Origin: Crossaster papposus
Lineage: Eukaryota; Echinodermata; Asteroidea; Velatida; Solasteridae
DNA: 64,000 bases
NCBI GenBank assembly: GCA_037893245.1
Contig: JBAIAA010000120.1
Location: 992,001-1,056,000, forward strand
Reading direction: 5' to 3'
Part shown: positions 40,353 to 52,725 of the stretch, one piece after another
Layout: each line of letters starts with the position of its first letter
How positions within the stretch are numbered: position 1 is the first letter of the stretch
Position numbers and translations under genes: made by a program
The notes under the pieces: generated by a model
Told to the model about the DNA's origin: nothing
The model's database searches: none
What the model saw: the letters and a program-made list of their open reading frames with translations, nothing else

Positions 40353-40788
40353 TGACCCACTCTGCAAAAATGAGTCTGTGTTAAAAAAAAAAAAAATTCA
40401 ATTGTACAGTTGGTCATGAAAAGCAGGAAATAAGCTTTCATTTGATATATGGCACAACGCTGTAGGGTAATGCATATAGTCTTTTAAAATGTTAGGAAAT
40501 TTTCTCAGTTATACTTAAAATGTCTTTGAGAGAAATGAAGATTTACAATTGTAGTGCTTCATCAGATGCTATGGTAAGAGAATGAAAAAACCTGTATTTA
40601 TTTTAATTTAGGGATCAAAACAATCTTTTCAATCGATCAGATCTGAAAATATAGGTGTTGGAGAAACCAAAATGCCTTAAAACTAAAATATTATTTGTTA
40701 AACAAAAAATCACCTCCGAGACAATAAACAGCCCTTTACATAAAAATGTATTTTCCGACATCAGACTCATTTTTGCAGAGCGGGTCAC
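40353..40788. mobile_element. Family-D MITE (copy D2)
   Basis: atgacccactctgcaaaaatg at the left and catttttgcagagcgggtca at the right. The interior is almost the same as D1 at 13.1 kb (aagcaggaaataagctttca, atgctatggtaagagaatga). The two copies are the same length within ~15 bp. Confidence 0.85.
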
Positions 40789-40789
40789 A

Positions 40790-42064
40790 TATATAGATCT
40801 TAAAATGCAGTTTGCAACAAATGCACAAAATACAGACATATTTTACATGTGGTTAGTACGGAAACTAAAACATGATTGTTGTGAGTAAAACTTGATACAT
40901 GTGTAACTGTAAAATACAAAACATGAAGGAACAGGCAATTTACAATGCAACACCATTAACAAGACCTTTCGACACAAAAAACACCAAGTCAAGATTGCTG
41001 AGAGACAATAAACACTTGAATATTAATTTCCAAAAGCAATAACAGGTTTCGGAGCCATTTTCTTTTATACAAATTGCATATCGTTCAGAAGGCTTTCATC
41101 ATACAATTAGAGTAAATCTGAATATTCACCAATTAATTTCAATAAGCATTGATATCCTTAGACGTTAGAACTCGATCGACCTAAAAATTATACAGAACAA
41201 TTTTTTACAGTAAATGATATTATATTACCATTTCTAATGCTTTAACATCAAAATTCACGACACAAATTTAAAAACTGGCTCCAAATCGCAAATTCCTATC
41301 GTCAATGTTTGCGATTTAGGACCAGTCATGATTTTTTGTGGTAAATATTCACAATTTATGATGTCCCTCCAACATGGAACACCATAAAATGCAGTACAAA
41401 TTGAAAAGAGTCATTTGTTTGTGTTGATCAAATACACGTACATGTACATTCATGCATGTTCAACCACATTGTACAGATACATGATCAATACTTTTTTCCT
41501 TCAAATTGTACATTTTATTATCACAATATTTTTTAACATTGCTACAGTGTACACCATATACCACTACAAACAGTTACTACAGAAATAGTACGCTATACAT
41601 GGCCACTTCAAAATTAATAGTTGAGTAACCGTTAATCCACCCAAAAATGTCTTATCCTCATCAGTTCATAACTTCTAATTCCCGCCCACATAACCCCAAC
41701 GCTGCCATTTGTAATTTAAAACCTTATTTGCTTAATGTTTAAATCATAGCATAATACAAAGGCTGAAAAATAATTTGTAAATGCCAGAAAAATGACAAGA
41801 CAAACAATATCATTGATAAATTGGCAGACTGCCAAAATCATAGTGGGTAGCGTGCACCACAGTACAGTATTGTGTTCCGGGGGACTATAGTTCGAATCCC
41901 CATTCACTCCTTCTTTTCTTCAACTGAATAAACAGAATACAGATGTGCAATTTGAATTTTCAGCTCAGAAGAATAGAAGGAAAAAGTGTTTTCCAGTTTT
42001 AAATAAAAAAAAAAAAACATGCTGCAAATAACAAGCATAATAATATTTAAATTACATTTTATAT
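40790..42064. other. Intergenic, no gene seen
   Basis: AT-rich sequence with only short chance frames. One tRNA-like stretch lies at 41842-41908 (listed). Nothing else is recognised. Confidence 0.6.
41842..41908 (+). repeat. tRNA-like relic
   Basis: agtgggt at 41842-41848 can pair with attcact at 41902-41908 over all seven positions, counting two G-U pairs. The B-box words agttcgaatcccc are present. The D and T arms do not fold correctly (ggggga pairs with tcccc instead), so a functional tRNA is unlikely. Confidence 0.35.
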
Positions 42065-42422
42065 TTAAAGGTAGGATACACCATTGGTAATTGCTTGATT
42101 TACCGTGAATGGGTGGAATTTGGGGGTTGTTTTTTATAGTAAATATTGTTTAATTGACCTGTTCAAAGTTTTACAATCATGGATGACGAGAAAAGCACGA
42201 AAACGGCGTTTGGTTTTTAACCGGCGTTAGGCAGTTGTTCTTGGTTGTTTTTTCATCAATTTGTTTTATAAAATTCATTTTTCAGAACAATTATAAGATA
42301 TCTAGCGCAATCATTTTGCTGGATGCCTAGAATCATTATTTACTTTCAAATAAGTAAGATATTTCCTAATAATTTGGTAGTAACATTTTTCGGCATCTGC
42401 AAATGGTGTATCCTACCTTTAA
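42065..42422 (+). mobile_element. Family-A MITE (copy A8)
   Basis: TTAAAGGTAGGATACACCATT to GGTGTATCCTACCTTTAA, about 358 bp. It has the complete terminal repeats and the internal ataagtaagatatttcctaa. Confidence 0.9.
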
Positions 42423-43463
42423 AATTACATTCCATAATTAAGCTTTGCTGTTTAATATGCTGGTATACTACGCGTAACGCCATCTTGTCGCCATCATACA
42501 AAAGTAAATATTGTATACATTGTACATGTACCTTAATGTCCCCAATGCGCCTACAGTCTACAATAGATAAATAGTGATTAATACACACTGAGAAAATCTA
42601 AATGTTAACGCCATTGCACTAAATAAGTCTAAAAACTCGAGAATCTACTGCTATGCATCAATAATTACAACACCCATTGAATGATACCATATCCACCAAA
42701 TCACTAAATTAATCAAAAATATATTTTCTTGTCATAATTTTTTTTGTATTTATTTTTTGTGGTCAAACCAGTAATTTTGTACAATAAAATAAACGTTTAA
42801 CATTCGTATTCTTCCCAAAATTCTTGTTCAGCATTTGACAGAATCATTGCAAACAGGGATGTGTTAGCAAGTCATTTTAATAACAATGTCTGAATGGAAC
42901 TTTTGATGTTGATGTTTTTGTGGTTTTATTAGTCAAGTCACAACTGTAATTTTACTGCAAATTTACATGTAGCGCATACATACATGTACACACCTTGCAA
43001 GGATAGTACTAAGAGATTTATGCTACATAAGAACAAGGGTGATTAATTATGCATGTATTTTGTTCTGAAAGTGAAATCTTTCATCTGGTAAAACGAAAGT
43101 GCGTTTCTTAGTTTCACCTCAAGACTCCATACATGTCAGTATGCATTTTTTTGTCTGCTAATCTCAAAATATGTTAATTTTACAGCTAAAGTTCAGATGC
43201 TTAGTAAGCCACTAATCTGCAGGATGATGCTACATTTTACATATTTTTAAATGCATGCTGTAGATTTTAGCGCATCAATTGATTACTTCATAAGCTCGTA
43301 TGCCTCGGTTTTTTCCATTATTAAAGTGGATTTGAAAATTGTAACCGCTGTTCATTTGTTACGGTAAACGATCTGAATTCTACGTTAAGAGAGAATTTGT
43401 TATGTTAGAATAAACCTGAAATGTCCTTACAGAAAGTCTTTTCATGCATTTGAAGAAGGCAAA

Positions 43464-43620
43464 TGTGACCCAGCACGAGTAAATGAGACACTTTGCGGCA
43501 AAAATGAAAATTGAGATTTTGATTTCATCATTTAAAGCTAAACAAACTTTAAATGATGAAATCAAAATCTCAATTTTCATTTTTGCCACAAAGTGTCTCA
43601 TTTACTCGTGCTGGGTCACA
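43464..43620. mobile_element. Palindromic MITE, ~70-bp arms
   Basis: tgtgacccagcacgagtaaa to its inverse at 43620. The arms pair nearly perfectly through aaaattgagattttgatttc, with a loop of only ~12 nt (agctaaacaaac). The ends tgtgaccc resemble the ends of family D (gtgaccc), suggesting the same transposase class. Confidence 0.85.
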
Positions 43621-44526
43621 AATAACAAAATGGCTGCTCCCCGACTCTAAAATACAGCAAACAGAAAGTTAAATTCTGTATTAATCACAGGAAATTGCTC
43701 AATATCTGCATGTACTGTGCATTTGGTTGTGTAGGCATCGTGCACTCAACTAGAAATTCCTGGAAGATTTCAACTTCCAGTTCTGAATTTAAAATTGCCA
43801 AAATGAGTTTTAAGGACAAGTTAAATTTGTACATTACTCAAAAGTAGTTCTTGTGACTTGAAGACAACGTATTCACCAAAGCTTCTGAAAAAATTGATAT
43901 TGCTGATTGATATAACGTATTTCACAGCATAGGACGCAACCTCATAAGCTTTTAACATTATCAAATACATGTATTATAAATCCGTAGCAAAAAATAAATT
44001 GTAAAGAATAACTCAAATGAGACTATCGCAGATCAAAGATGCGTACAATATACCTTTAATAATGATTCCTGCCTGTATATTAAATTTATGTGATTAATTT
44101 TTTTTTGTGGCTATTTTTTTTTTTTTTTTGAAGCTCACACCAGACACCTCGAGGGAATTATGTTTATGCCCGACTGCTTGCTAGACTTCGACATCTGGAT
44201 GGAAACAAAGTCCTCTGGGAAAAATTCGGAGAAAATTAAAATGGTCCGAGGTGGCAAGTCTTCTCTCTCTTAACCCACAGTTCTTAGCAATATCACAGAC
44301 GCTCGAGTGTGCTGGTGTATAGAAGCTAGAGCAGAAGAACTACATTGTTTTTCAGGCTAGCTTCACCTATATTTTGTTTACAGTATGGACAACGGATTTT
44401 AAGTCTACTCTTACAAAGATTTCTTTACGAGATTTAGATTTATTCTTGCGTTTTAAGGTCTTTTTTAGGTTTAAATGGTTAAAGAGGAATTCGTCATAAG
44501 AGACAAGACACTTTTTGAAGCTCTCT
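43621..44526. other. Intergenic, no gene seen
   Basis: AT-rich, with T-runs near 44100-44130. No coding, RNA or repeat feature is recognised. Confidence 0.5.
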
Positions 44527-44913
44527 TTAAAGGTAGTATACACCATTGGTAATTTGTTGAATTATCAGGAATGGGTGGATTTGGGAGGTTGTATTTTATA
44601 GTAAATATCGTTTAACTGACCTGTCCGAATGTTTACATTCATGGATGCCGAGAAAAGCATGAAAAACAGCATTTGTTTTCCACCGGAGTCGAGCAGTTAT
44701 TCTTATGTCATCTTTGTTTTTTCGCGCTCACCGGACGGCGAGAATGAATTTTGGTTTATACAATTCAATTTTTTGGAACAATTACAGGATATCTAGGGCC
44801 CTTATTTTGCTGGATGCCTACAATCATTATTTACTTTTAAATAAGTAAGATATTTCTTAATAATTCGGTAGTAAATTTTTTCGATATCTGCAAATGGTGT
44901 ATACTACCTTTAA
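44527..44913 (+). mobile_element. Family-A MITE (copy A9)
   Basis: TTAAAGGTAGTATACACCATT to GGTGTATACTACCTTTAA. It is nearly identical to A2 at 7.2 kb, down to gatatctagggcccttattt, and both share the TATAC variant of the terminal repeat. Confidence 0.9.
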
Positions 44914-45569
44914 AACAACAGAAAAATAGAAATAGACATTTTTTTTTAAACACCTTTATAAAGACAGTTATTAAAACTCAAGCTTATATAAACAACAACA
45001 AACAGGGAAACTTTAGTCTTAAACTTAGACATAAATCAAAAAGCCTGTATGTATAGCACCTGTCATATGTTTTAAAGTACAAACTACAAATACATATTGA
45101 ATTTCACTAATTGTGTTTTTGTTTAAGTGACTACACAGTTATCCAATGATCTTTGACTAGGTTTTCAAAAAAAAAAAAAACTGATTGAAATTATTCTGGC
45201 AGAACATACACGACAATGGTTTGCCATGGAAACCACAAGGGAAAATTGGCCGTATAGAACAGATCTGGCACACAGTGCCCACGCATCCATTGTACCTCTA
45301 TGATTGTACTTGCAATTTCCATGCATGAATAAATCTCTAATAATGACCAACAAAAGGTTTATGACGTTGAGAACATCTGAATAGAATATTTCATTGAGTT
45401 TGCTATGCACCCCCTTAGTGTTTACATGTATTTGTATCCAGTGTTTGTCATAACTGCCTAGGTTGGGCAAGCTTTTAACTTAGAGAGGATAACTGCCTAA
45501 ACTCCAACTCCTTTTGGTGATTTGCTACTAGTAACCTTCTGTATCCTTGCAAATCCAAACATCCTGTCC
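44914..45569. other. Intergenic, no gene seen
   Basis: AT-rich sequence with no recognisable feature. A 101-codon minus-strand frame at 45165-45470 has no family resemblance. Confidence 0.5.
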
Positions 45570-45990
45570 TATTAACCCTAACCACCCCGAGTCCATCAAA
45601 ATCCATTTCCTTTTTTGGAGGATTTTAGCGGATTCAGGATACCTCCATATTGAACAAACTGGAGGAGTGTGATGGATTAAGGATTTTAAGTCTAGCGTTA
45701 CTGCAGGAGTTTGATGGATTCAGGATTCAGAAATTTAGGTGATGGACTGTGATGGACTATGGAGAAACACACTGCAATTTTTTGTATGCCACCATGGTAT
45801 CCTGAATCCGCCAGAGTCCATCAACTTTTGCTGACCAGTGGATTATTGATGGACTCGGGATATATCCAGTATGCATACTGGTGGAGTCTGATGGACTCAG
45901 GACACCAGCAGTTTTTGCAAACCAAACTTGGTGGATTGTAGCGGATTCAAGATACTTTCTAGAAAAAGCAGTGAGGGTGTTAGGGTTAAA
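45570..45990. repeat. Dispersed repeat G, longest copy
   Basis: attaaccctaaccaccccga to gagggtgttagggttaa. The interior is built of repeated atggatt / gtccatca / ggattcagga words, so it has a degenerate internal tandem structure. The flanking ccctaac...gttaggg ends are inverse to each other. Confidence 0.7.
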
Positions 45991-46435
45991 CTGTGCACTA
46001 TACAGCTAGACTCAGCCATATAGAGAAAGGAACAGCCACAAACCCTTGTGTTGGAGTAAGGTTGGATGGTTATTGTTATTGTAATAAAGTAAACCTAACT
46101 ATACAAATATAACCTATGACACTTGTTACAGTTCAGCAGATATTTTTAAATAAACCTATATACAGGTAACCCATGTACCATACAGAATATTTTTGTTATG
46201 AAAGCAATGAAAGTGACAAAGAATTGATTCAGATGGGGAATTTGACTGAGGACCAAGGCCGAAAAGACAACTTTAGATACATGTAGTGCATGGAGGAATA
46301 AGGGGATAGACTGGTAATAATAACAATACCAGACTGCTTGCACAGCAGGTCCCAGCATGGAATTTTAGAATGCAGTGCCTGTGTGTATAATATTTATTTC
46401 ATGTTTATTTCGTGTTAAACAGAGCATGTTCAAAA

Positions 46436-46575
46436 GTACATGTGCATACATGTGCGTACATGTACATGTACCGGTACATGTTGTATAGTACATGTACATA
46501 CAATTTACATGTGTATACAATAATTACATGTACATGTACATGTATGTAAGCATGTACGCATGTACATACAATTAC
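46436..46575. repeat. TACATG-type palindromic microsatellite
   Basis: acatgtgcatacatgtgcgt and runs of acatgtacatgt fill ~140 bp. It is self-complementary and simple, with no coding meaning. Confidence 0.85.
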
Positions 46576-48980
46576 GTAGACATGAACAATAAATAATATG
46601 TACTGGACAAATCGAAGTGATGATGTATGTATCATGTTTTCATATAATCTGTAATGTTTATTTTTATATGGTTGGTCATGTTTAAATGTTTATATTTAAG
46701 ATTTAAAGTTTTAAAATATCCTATGTACGCAAAGATAAGTGTACATTGTATAATGATGTACATGTACTTTCCCTTTTTTCAAACCACTCTTTACAAATAA
46801 TTTTTGAAGAGAAACACAATATCCAAACCGAACAAAACCTGAGATACAATACTAAATTTACAACTGTGCAAACAAAAAACACAAATCAAGGGTTAATGGA
46901 TGTGGGGAAGATTTTGTTTTGCCCCTGACCAATAAATTTTTAAACGATATTGATTTCTGGTGTCAATGTCGGTATTATTCTCCGACAGCTGTTGTCAAAA
47001 CAACGGTCAAGAGCCAGGGTTGTGTTCATGTCGCGGTCCTTTTCGTGCCTAATATATCCTGTTGATTATCCATGGAAACTGCACACATGTTGTACACATT
47101 TGAGTAAAACTTAAAACCCCTCTTTTCGGGTCAGTTGTTCAGCCGCACAAAAATGCACAGATTGTGTCTTATTGTGTATAGAGTTTGTACACACAAGAAT
47201 GGGAAGAATTGTGTTTCTCATAGGAACACATGCAAAAGGCTGGACTCGGAACATTTGTGCATGTTGCTGTGAAATAGGAGGGTTAATATTAACCAAGAGG
47301 AAAGTAGACCTGTGCTTACTAATAACGGCTTTTTATGTAGCGCTTTTAACAAGATCAAAGTGATTTATTGACCTACATGTATCGCAGTATAATCACACCA
47401 GCGCACGAGTATGCAGCTTGTGAAATTTTGTCCAATCAAATTAATTCTTAGTCGACGCAGAGCGCACAAAGGCTGAGACGACGACAATCACCGCACACAA
47501 ATCCATTGGATTGGGGTGTGGCTCAAACCATCAAGGGGTAGGTCAATTTGGAGAAACACAACACCTCCCCACCCAACCCCAGGGGCCTGATAACGACAGG
47601 AGGGGGAGGGGGTATTCTTCTGGCCTCCCCACTCCCAGTGTTTCGCTCGGCATTGCAGCTGTGCTTTTAATAGAGGTGTCGCTAGATATTTCATTATTCA
47701 GGACTTGATGTGCAAGGACAGCAATATGATTGCACATTGTACAAGAGATGAATTTTTAATAACTTGACTTTGACTTGAGCCGTGCATGCAAGTAATTTAA
47801 TATTTCTGGCGGTTAGTTTTTAATTATACACTTCCTGTTTTACAGTATGTTTGTGTGTTTGTTCAAAGTTGGTGTGTCCGTGCTTTTTTCCAAAATGTTG
47901 ATTTTCTTTTCCGAACGAATTTTGAAGGAAGACCATAAACTGTATACAAATAAATTAGTTTGCATTTGCAGGCCTTTTTACACATTGTTAACAATTTGTT
48001 TTTTATCATTGTGCCAATTGCGCGCTTCAGTTCAGTAGTCCACAAATTAGGAGCAGGTTTTTCCTAATTCAAAATTTGAAAATTTGAAAATTACTCGCGT
48101 TTGGCCGAATTTTTGTGTGCGATGTCTAATTCAAAAGCTCATAACAAATTATACAATGATAGACAATTTTCAATTTAATTTGAAAATAAATTTTTCAGGG
48201 TGCAACCCCCTAAAAGCACGTACACACCAACTTTAAATTTGTTTGTTTGTTTGTTTTGGGGTTTTTTGGGGGGGTTTTTTTTGGGGGGGAAATTTCTATA
48301 CACTGTAATCACTTGGCAACCTGTGCAGAAACCCTATGAGAATGGTCTGAAAAAGTACAAATTTCTCCCCAACCGACATTAAAATTGGGTGTCCGCTATG
48401 AGATTTAGGACGTGTGGGCCAGTGCCGAATTTGTGTCCATGTGCAACCTCTGCTGGGTAAGATTAAAGTTTCTACATTGTAAGTAATTTGTAAAGTTGGT
48501 TACGGGTGCCCGATCTCATAATCTGGAACCGGTTCCGAACATCAGCGGTCGAGTTCTTGGTTTCAATGTACACCCGGCTCTAGACTAGAATGCTCAAGAT
48601 GTACATGTACAATGTGTGTTCTAGATAACAAAAAAACTTAAATTTACCAGTTGAAGACTATAGTGGATGTAGTCTATGCAGTGATTTGAACCCCGAATAT
48701 ATATAAAAACTACGACATTCAAATGAGCAAGGTTCCCTAAACTGCAGACATAGTACTGCATGATCTTTGACCTAGGGTCAACATTGACTACAACAACAAA
48801 TTTGCATTGATAAAATATAAACTCAAACAAACTCAAATTTTGCATCAATTATTTCAACAATTTAACACATTTAGATTTTAAAATATTGATTTGTTATTCC
48901 AGCAAAAATATTATTTTTATTGATTAATTAGCTACATGATTTTTTTTTTTGATTTTTTATTTGAGTTTAACTTAATTCTC
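46576..48980. other. Intergenic, downstream of the PAQR gene
   Basis: No gene is supported. GT-rich low-complexity sequence lies at 48240-48290. TTTATT (AATAAA on minus) near 48914 and 48956 are candidate polyA signals for the PAQR gene. Confidence 0.5.
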
Positions 48981-49976
48981 CTACTCTTCCTTTTCGCGCT
49001 CAATTCGAGCTTTTACCTTTTCCCGGAACACAAGAGCGACGATGGTGTTTGCAATCACAAGTAGGACGAAGTAGCCGTAGACATTCAAGGGGGTCGGGCT
49101 GAAAAGGTTGGAGTAGATGCTTCGACGATCGGTGTAATCTCGGTAGATGGCTTCCACTTCCAAGTAAGACGTGAAGGCCATGAATATGTGGAACAGCTGA
49201 TGGCCGTGGCCGACGATGTCAAAGTTGCCCGGCGAGAACTTCTGGGGGAAGGGAGCGGCGAAGAAGAAGGAGCCGGCCAGAAAAGAAGCTATAGTCAGTG
49301 CTTGGTAGAAGAGAGCCAAGTCGTGGAAAATAGAAAACCCTTGAAACAAAAGGCGCATGGTGATGGGTAACATGGCCGTGATGTACCCTGCACTGACTGA
49401 GGACATCTGCCACATTTTGCGGGCGAAGGGGTACGGTCGCTTGTAGCGATACTTGGAGTAGCTGCAACAGAAGCAGACGAGGAAGGATAGGAACCAGTGA
49501 AGCGGGAGGTAGAAACCCTCCGCTGCTCTGTAGAACCATGGTAAGGAACAAAAGTTGAACTGGGACAGGCCAACTGCGAAGGCATACAAGCTGACCCCTA
49601 CGTAATCAATGAAGAAACAGGTGTGATGCGCCACCTCGTTAATTGATTGGAACAGGTGGGCACAGGTGCTCAGGAACAGGTAGATCATGCTGCTCAGGAT
49701 GAACATCTTGAACATGGGGGCGTATGGGTCGTGCTCCATGTCCAACGTTGCACAGAGCCGCATACCCTGGAACATTGTGGCCACGCAGGCGATGGCGTGG
49801 GTCCAGACGTTCAGGGTTTCGTTGTGGATCTGGAAGAAACTCTTGAGGTAGAAGGAGAAGGGTTGGTAGGGCTTGCGGTATCCGATCTCCACATAGGGCT
49901 CGCGGAACTGCAATGGTACCTCCTCGGCCCGGAGGCCTGGAGGCTGGTTGTTCTCATAGCCGATTGAGATTTTCAT
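48981..49976 (-). CDS. Membrane progestin receptor, PAQR family class II (PAQR5/7/8-like), intronless coding region
   Basis: One exon of 331 aa starting MKISIGYENN. PAQR proteins are seven-plus-one-pass membrane receptors. Class II members bind progestins at the cell surface and trigger rapid signalling, including oocyte maturation in vertebrates. Visible family marks: EVPLQFREPYVEIGYR (19-34) before TM1, the FQIHNETLNVWTH block (48-60), STCAH (103-107) with the first metal-type His, FFIDYVGV (121-128), and GHGHQLFHIF (257-266), whose His 259 and His 263 correspond to the C-terminal metal site of the superfamily. The arginine- and lysine-rich C-terminus is cytosolic or luminal depending on topology. 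Similarity in the N-terminal blocks favours the mPR group over AdipoR. Which of PAQR5, 7 or 8 is closest cannot be fixed without a tree, so no symbol is given. Confidence 0.93.
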   Translation of the reverse strand: MKISIGYENNQPPGLRAEEVPLQFREPYVEIGYRKPYQPFSFYLKSFFQIHNETLNVWTHAIACVATMFQGMRLCATLDMEHDPYAPMFKMFILSSMIYLFLSTCAHLFQSINEVAHHTCFFIDYVGVSLYAFAVGLSQFNFCSLPWFYRAAEGFYLPLHWFLSFLVCFCCSYSKYRYKRPYPFARKMWQMSSVSAGYITAMLPITMRLLFQGFSIFHDLALFYQALTIASFLAGSFFFAAPFPQKFSPGNFDIVGHGHQLFHIFMAFTSYLEVEAIYRDYTDRRSIYSNLFSPTPLNVYGYFVLLVIANTIVALVFREKVKARIEREKEE

Positions 49977-50054
49977 CTTCCCGCAACTTCCAAACCCAAG
50001 GTTAACTAAAAATATCCTGGAGACAAATTTAAGAACAAAACTAAATGCTTGGGA

Positions 50055-50244
50055 GCAACTATAGAATGCAGCGCCACTCGACTACTCTCGGATTTATTTA
50101 CCCTAGGACATAGAATGGACTGACCCTAACCCTGTATACCCAAATACCCAAATACCCAAATATAGAATACAGGGCACTCCATTCTATGTCATAGGGTAAA
50201 TAAAACCGAGAGTAGTTGAGTGGCCCTGCATTCTATAGTTGTAC
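50055..50244. mobile_element. Palindromic MITE upstream of the PAQR gene
   Basis: gcaactatagaatgcagcgc on the left matches the inverse of ggccctgcattctatagttg on the right. The arms of ~80 bp (ctcggatttatttaccctag against tagggtaaataaaaccgag) flank a loop of repeated acccaaat. It lies ~80 bp upstream of the PAQR ATG and could be in its promoter or 5' UTR. Confidence 0.85.
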
Positions 50245-50361
50245 CAATGCGAAGAATGCTTGAAATTCAAGTTTGTTTGATTTCTACAAATTACACCAGA
50301 CGGAACCATGGAAAAGTCGTAGTTTGGCGAAACATGATTAAGACGCTGTGGCTAAGTTAAG

Positions 50362-50603
50362 TTAACCAGTTTGCGCCGGATGACGTATATAAACGCAAAT
50401 ATTTCCCAAAATTCAAAACGGATGACGCATAAACACGCCAAGTTCAAGTTCGGAAATGTATGTCAGCAGCGCGCAAGGCCGGAAATGCATGGGTGTGCCT
50501 CCCGGCACTATCAGCCTGAACACGCTTCGGATCGAGTTTCGTTAAAAATAATCCCACCCGTCGGCTCGGCGTTGTTAAAATAATCCCGGCGCGAACTGGT
50601 TAA
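50362..50603. mobile_element. Family-B MITE (copy B7)
   Basis: TTAACCAGTTTGCGCCGGA to CCGGCGCGAACTGGTTAA, TTAA at both borders. Its orientation is opposite to B3-B6 and the same as B2. Confidence 0.9.
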
Positions 50604-51388
50604 ACTACATGCCGAGTTTGACATTAAAAACCAACAGTTATTTCGTACAAAGAAAGCAGAGGATAGAAAGCAGAGGACAATTTGGGGGTATAATGACAAA
50701 AAAAAATGAAAAAACAGAGTGCGAAAATAAAGAAAGTGACCCCACGCCCAACCAAACCACATTGATTCGCAACACACAGCAACCCCAAAAACGTGCAAGA
50801 AAACTGCATTTGTTAAATACTGCAAGAAACTAAAAATTGTGTCATTAGAATTAAGAGAATTATACTTTACTTTAGGTTAATAAAGTAATTTTAGAGTGAT
50901 TAACAAAACTCGACTCTGTTTTCCTTCCTCCATGCTTAGTCTTAATCAAAACTAGCGAGGGGCCCGTAATCGCCGTAACTGTTTATTACGACGACCGGCC
51001 CCACCCAAACAAACCTACACACACAACACATGCAGTAACACTGGATTTGGAAAACCGGCCGCAAAAAACTTAGGCCGGAAAATATCATTTTTCCGCCACA
51101 AAATACACAATCTAGAGTTACATTACTTACTTTTAACTTTACTCTACCACACTCTCGGATCTTTACCATAACTTTTGAGAATTTATCGAGGGTTTGTTTG
51201 TCTACTTTTTGCACTTCGTCGAGTACTGATGCGGCGCGACATTGACCTCCTGCTGTCGAATTTGCGAAGCAACTGGTTAATAATGGTTTATTCACACAGC
51301 GCCCTCAAGTGGCTTATTAGTGGTCGTCAAGTAGGCGTACGCACGTGTACATTGTACATGTCGCGATTATTTTTTCCCGTACGTATAT
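50604..51388. other. Intergenic, no gene seen
   Basis: No family-like coding sequence. A word resembling a family-B end (gcgaagcaactggttaata) sits near 51265-51285. A short GC-richer patch lies at 50955-51070. Confidence 0.5.
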
Positions 51389-52493
51389 ATAGACCAGGCT
51401 GTAAATGAGCTAGGTATCATCTGGAAGGGGAATTTAACTCATGTGATTTTTCTAGACCAGAATTTTATGATGAATAAGAATATCTTGGGTAAAAAAAAAA
51501 ATCCTGAACGCACTCCCCGAAAAGGGAGATTCTTTCCGGGGGGTCAATTTACATTTAAACAAAAATTGAATAAAAACAAACTCTTATTGACCTCTAAAGG
51601 ATTTAAGAAATTCTTCATGAAATTCACGTCATAATTTTATTTCATGTTTGGTATTTCTAGACCAGATTTTTATAAAGATTAAGAATATCTTGACCACAAA
51701 AAAAGCCAAATCTTGCATACCCCTTCCCCGCCAAATGTTTTTTTCTTTTTCAGGCGGTATGAAAATTTCATAAAATACCATATGTAATAATGTAGAATAC
51801 CTTAATTACAAATTTTTAACTAAAGGGTATAGTGGTACCGTCTTTTGCTGAAAAGTATGGACCCCAATTCTTTGAACTGTTTATCTTATTTGTATCTAAA
51901 TGTAACATAGGGTATTTCTTCTAATATAAAGATGCCCCCGTAATTACGGCATTCTACATGATTATGGTACATGTATTTTATGAACTTTTCATACCGCCTG
52001 AAAAAAAAACATTTGGGGGGAAGGGGTATATGCAGGATTTGGAGTTTTTTTGTGTCAAGATATTCTTAATCTTCATAAAAATCTGGTCTAGAATTACCAA
52101 ACATTAAATAAAATTATGACGTGAATTTCATAAAGAATAAGAATTTCTTAACTAGGGGGTCCTTTAGAGACCCCCTACTATTCCCCCACCCCTACATTGT
52201 TACCACATCAAATATATAAGGCTGATTTAAATAACTGGGTTTAAATTTTGAAGTTAATAAGTGAGGTTATTTGTGTTTAAATGTAACTTATGGTATTTTT
52301 TCCTTAAAAATTGACCCCCCCCCCCCCCCCCCACGCCCCATCTGGAAAGAACCCCCCTTTTTGGAGGGTGCGTTCATGATTTGGGCTTTTTACCCTAGAT
52401 ATTCTTATTCCTCATGAAATGCTAATCTAGAAAAATCACATGAGATAAATTCCCCTTCCAGGTGATACCTAGCAAGTTTACAGCCTGGTCTAT
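51389..52493. mobile_element. Nested-palindrome terminal-inverted-repeat element (~1.1 kb)
   Basis: The left end (agaccaggctgtaaatgagc, then taggtatcatctgg) is the inverse of the right end (gatacctagcaag, then tttacagcctggtct). The ~130-bp outer arms carry tcatgtgatttttctagacc. A second, inner inverted pair lies at about 51634-51800 and 51955-52115 (aggcggtatgaaaatttcat and its inverse). Both borders read ...TA, consistent with a TA target site. There is no transposase ORF, so it is non-autonomous or foldback-like. Confidence 0.8.
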
Positions 52494-52725
52494 AAACTGC
52501 ATGCACCAACTTCTTTCGCATTTGATGTCAATTTTACTCCAAACAACATTTGCTCCCTTAAAAACCTGGGGCCTCGTTTCCCGCCAAAATGATGAATGGG
52601 GTTTATTTTGCGAGTATCGAGTGCCTCTTCCGTTCCAGACCGAACTCGCCCGACTCCAACAAATTGCATTAAACCGGTCCTGCCACCACGTGCCCTAGTG
52701 ACAATCGTGGCCCGCCATCCATTTG

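Noticed and set aside
49188..49967. Several 60-110 codon frames overlapping the PAQR gene
   Set aside because: Shadows of the conserved minus-strand PAQR reading frame.
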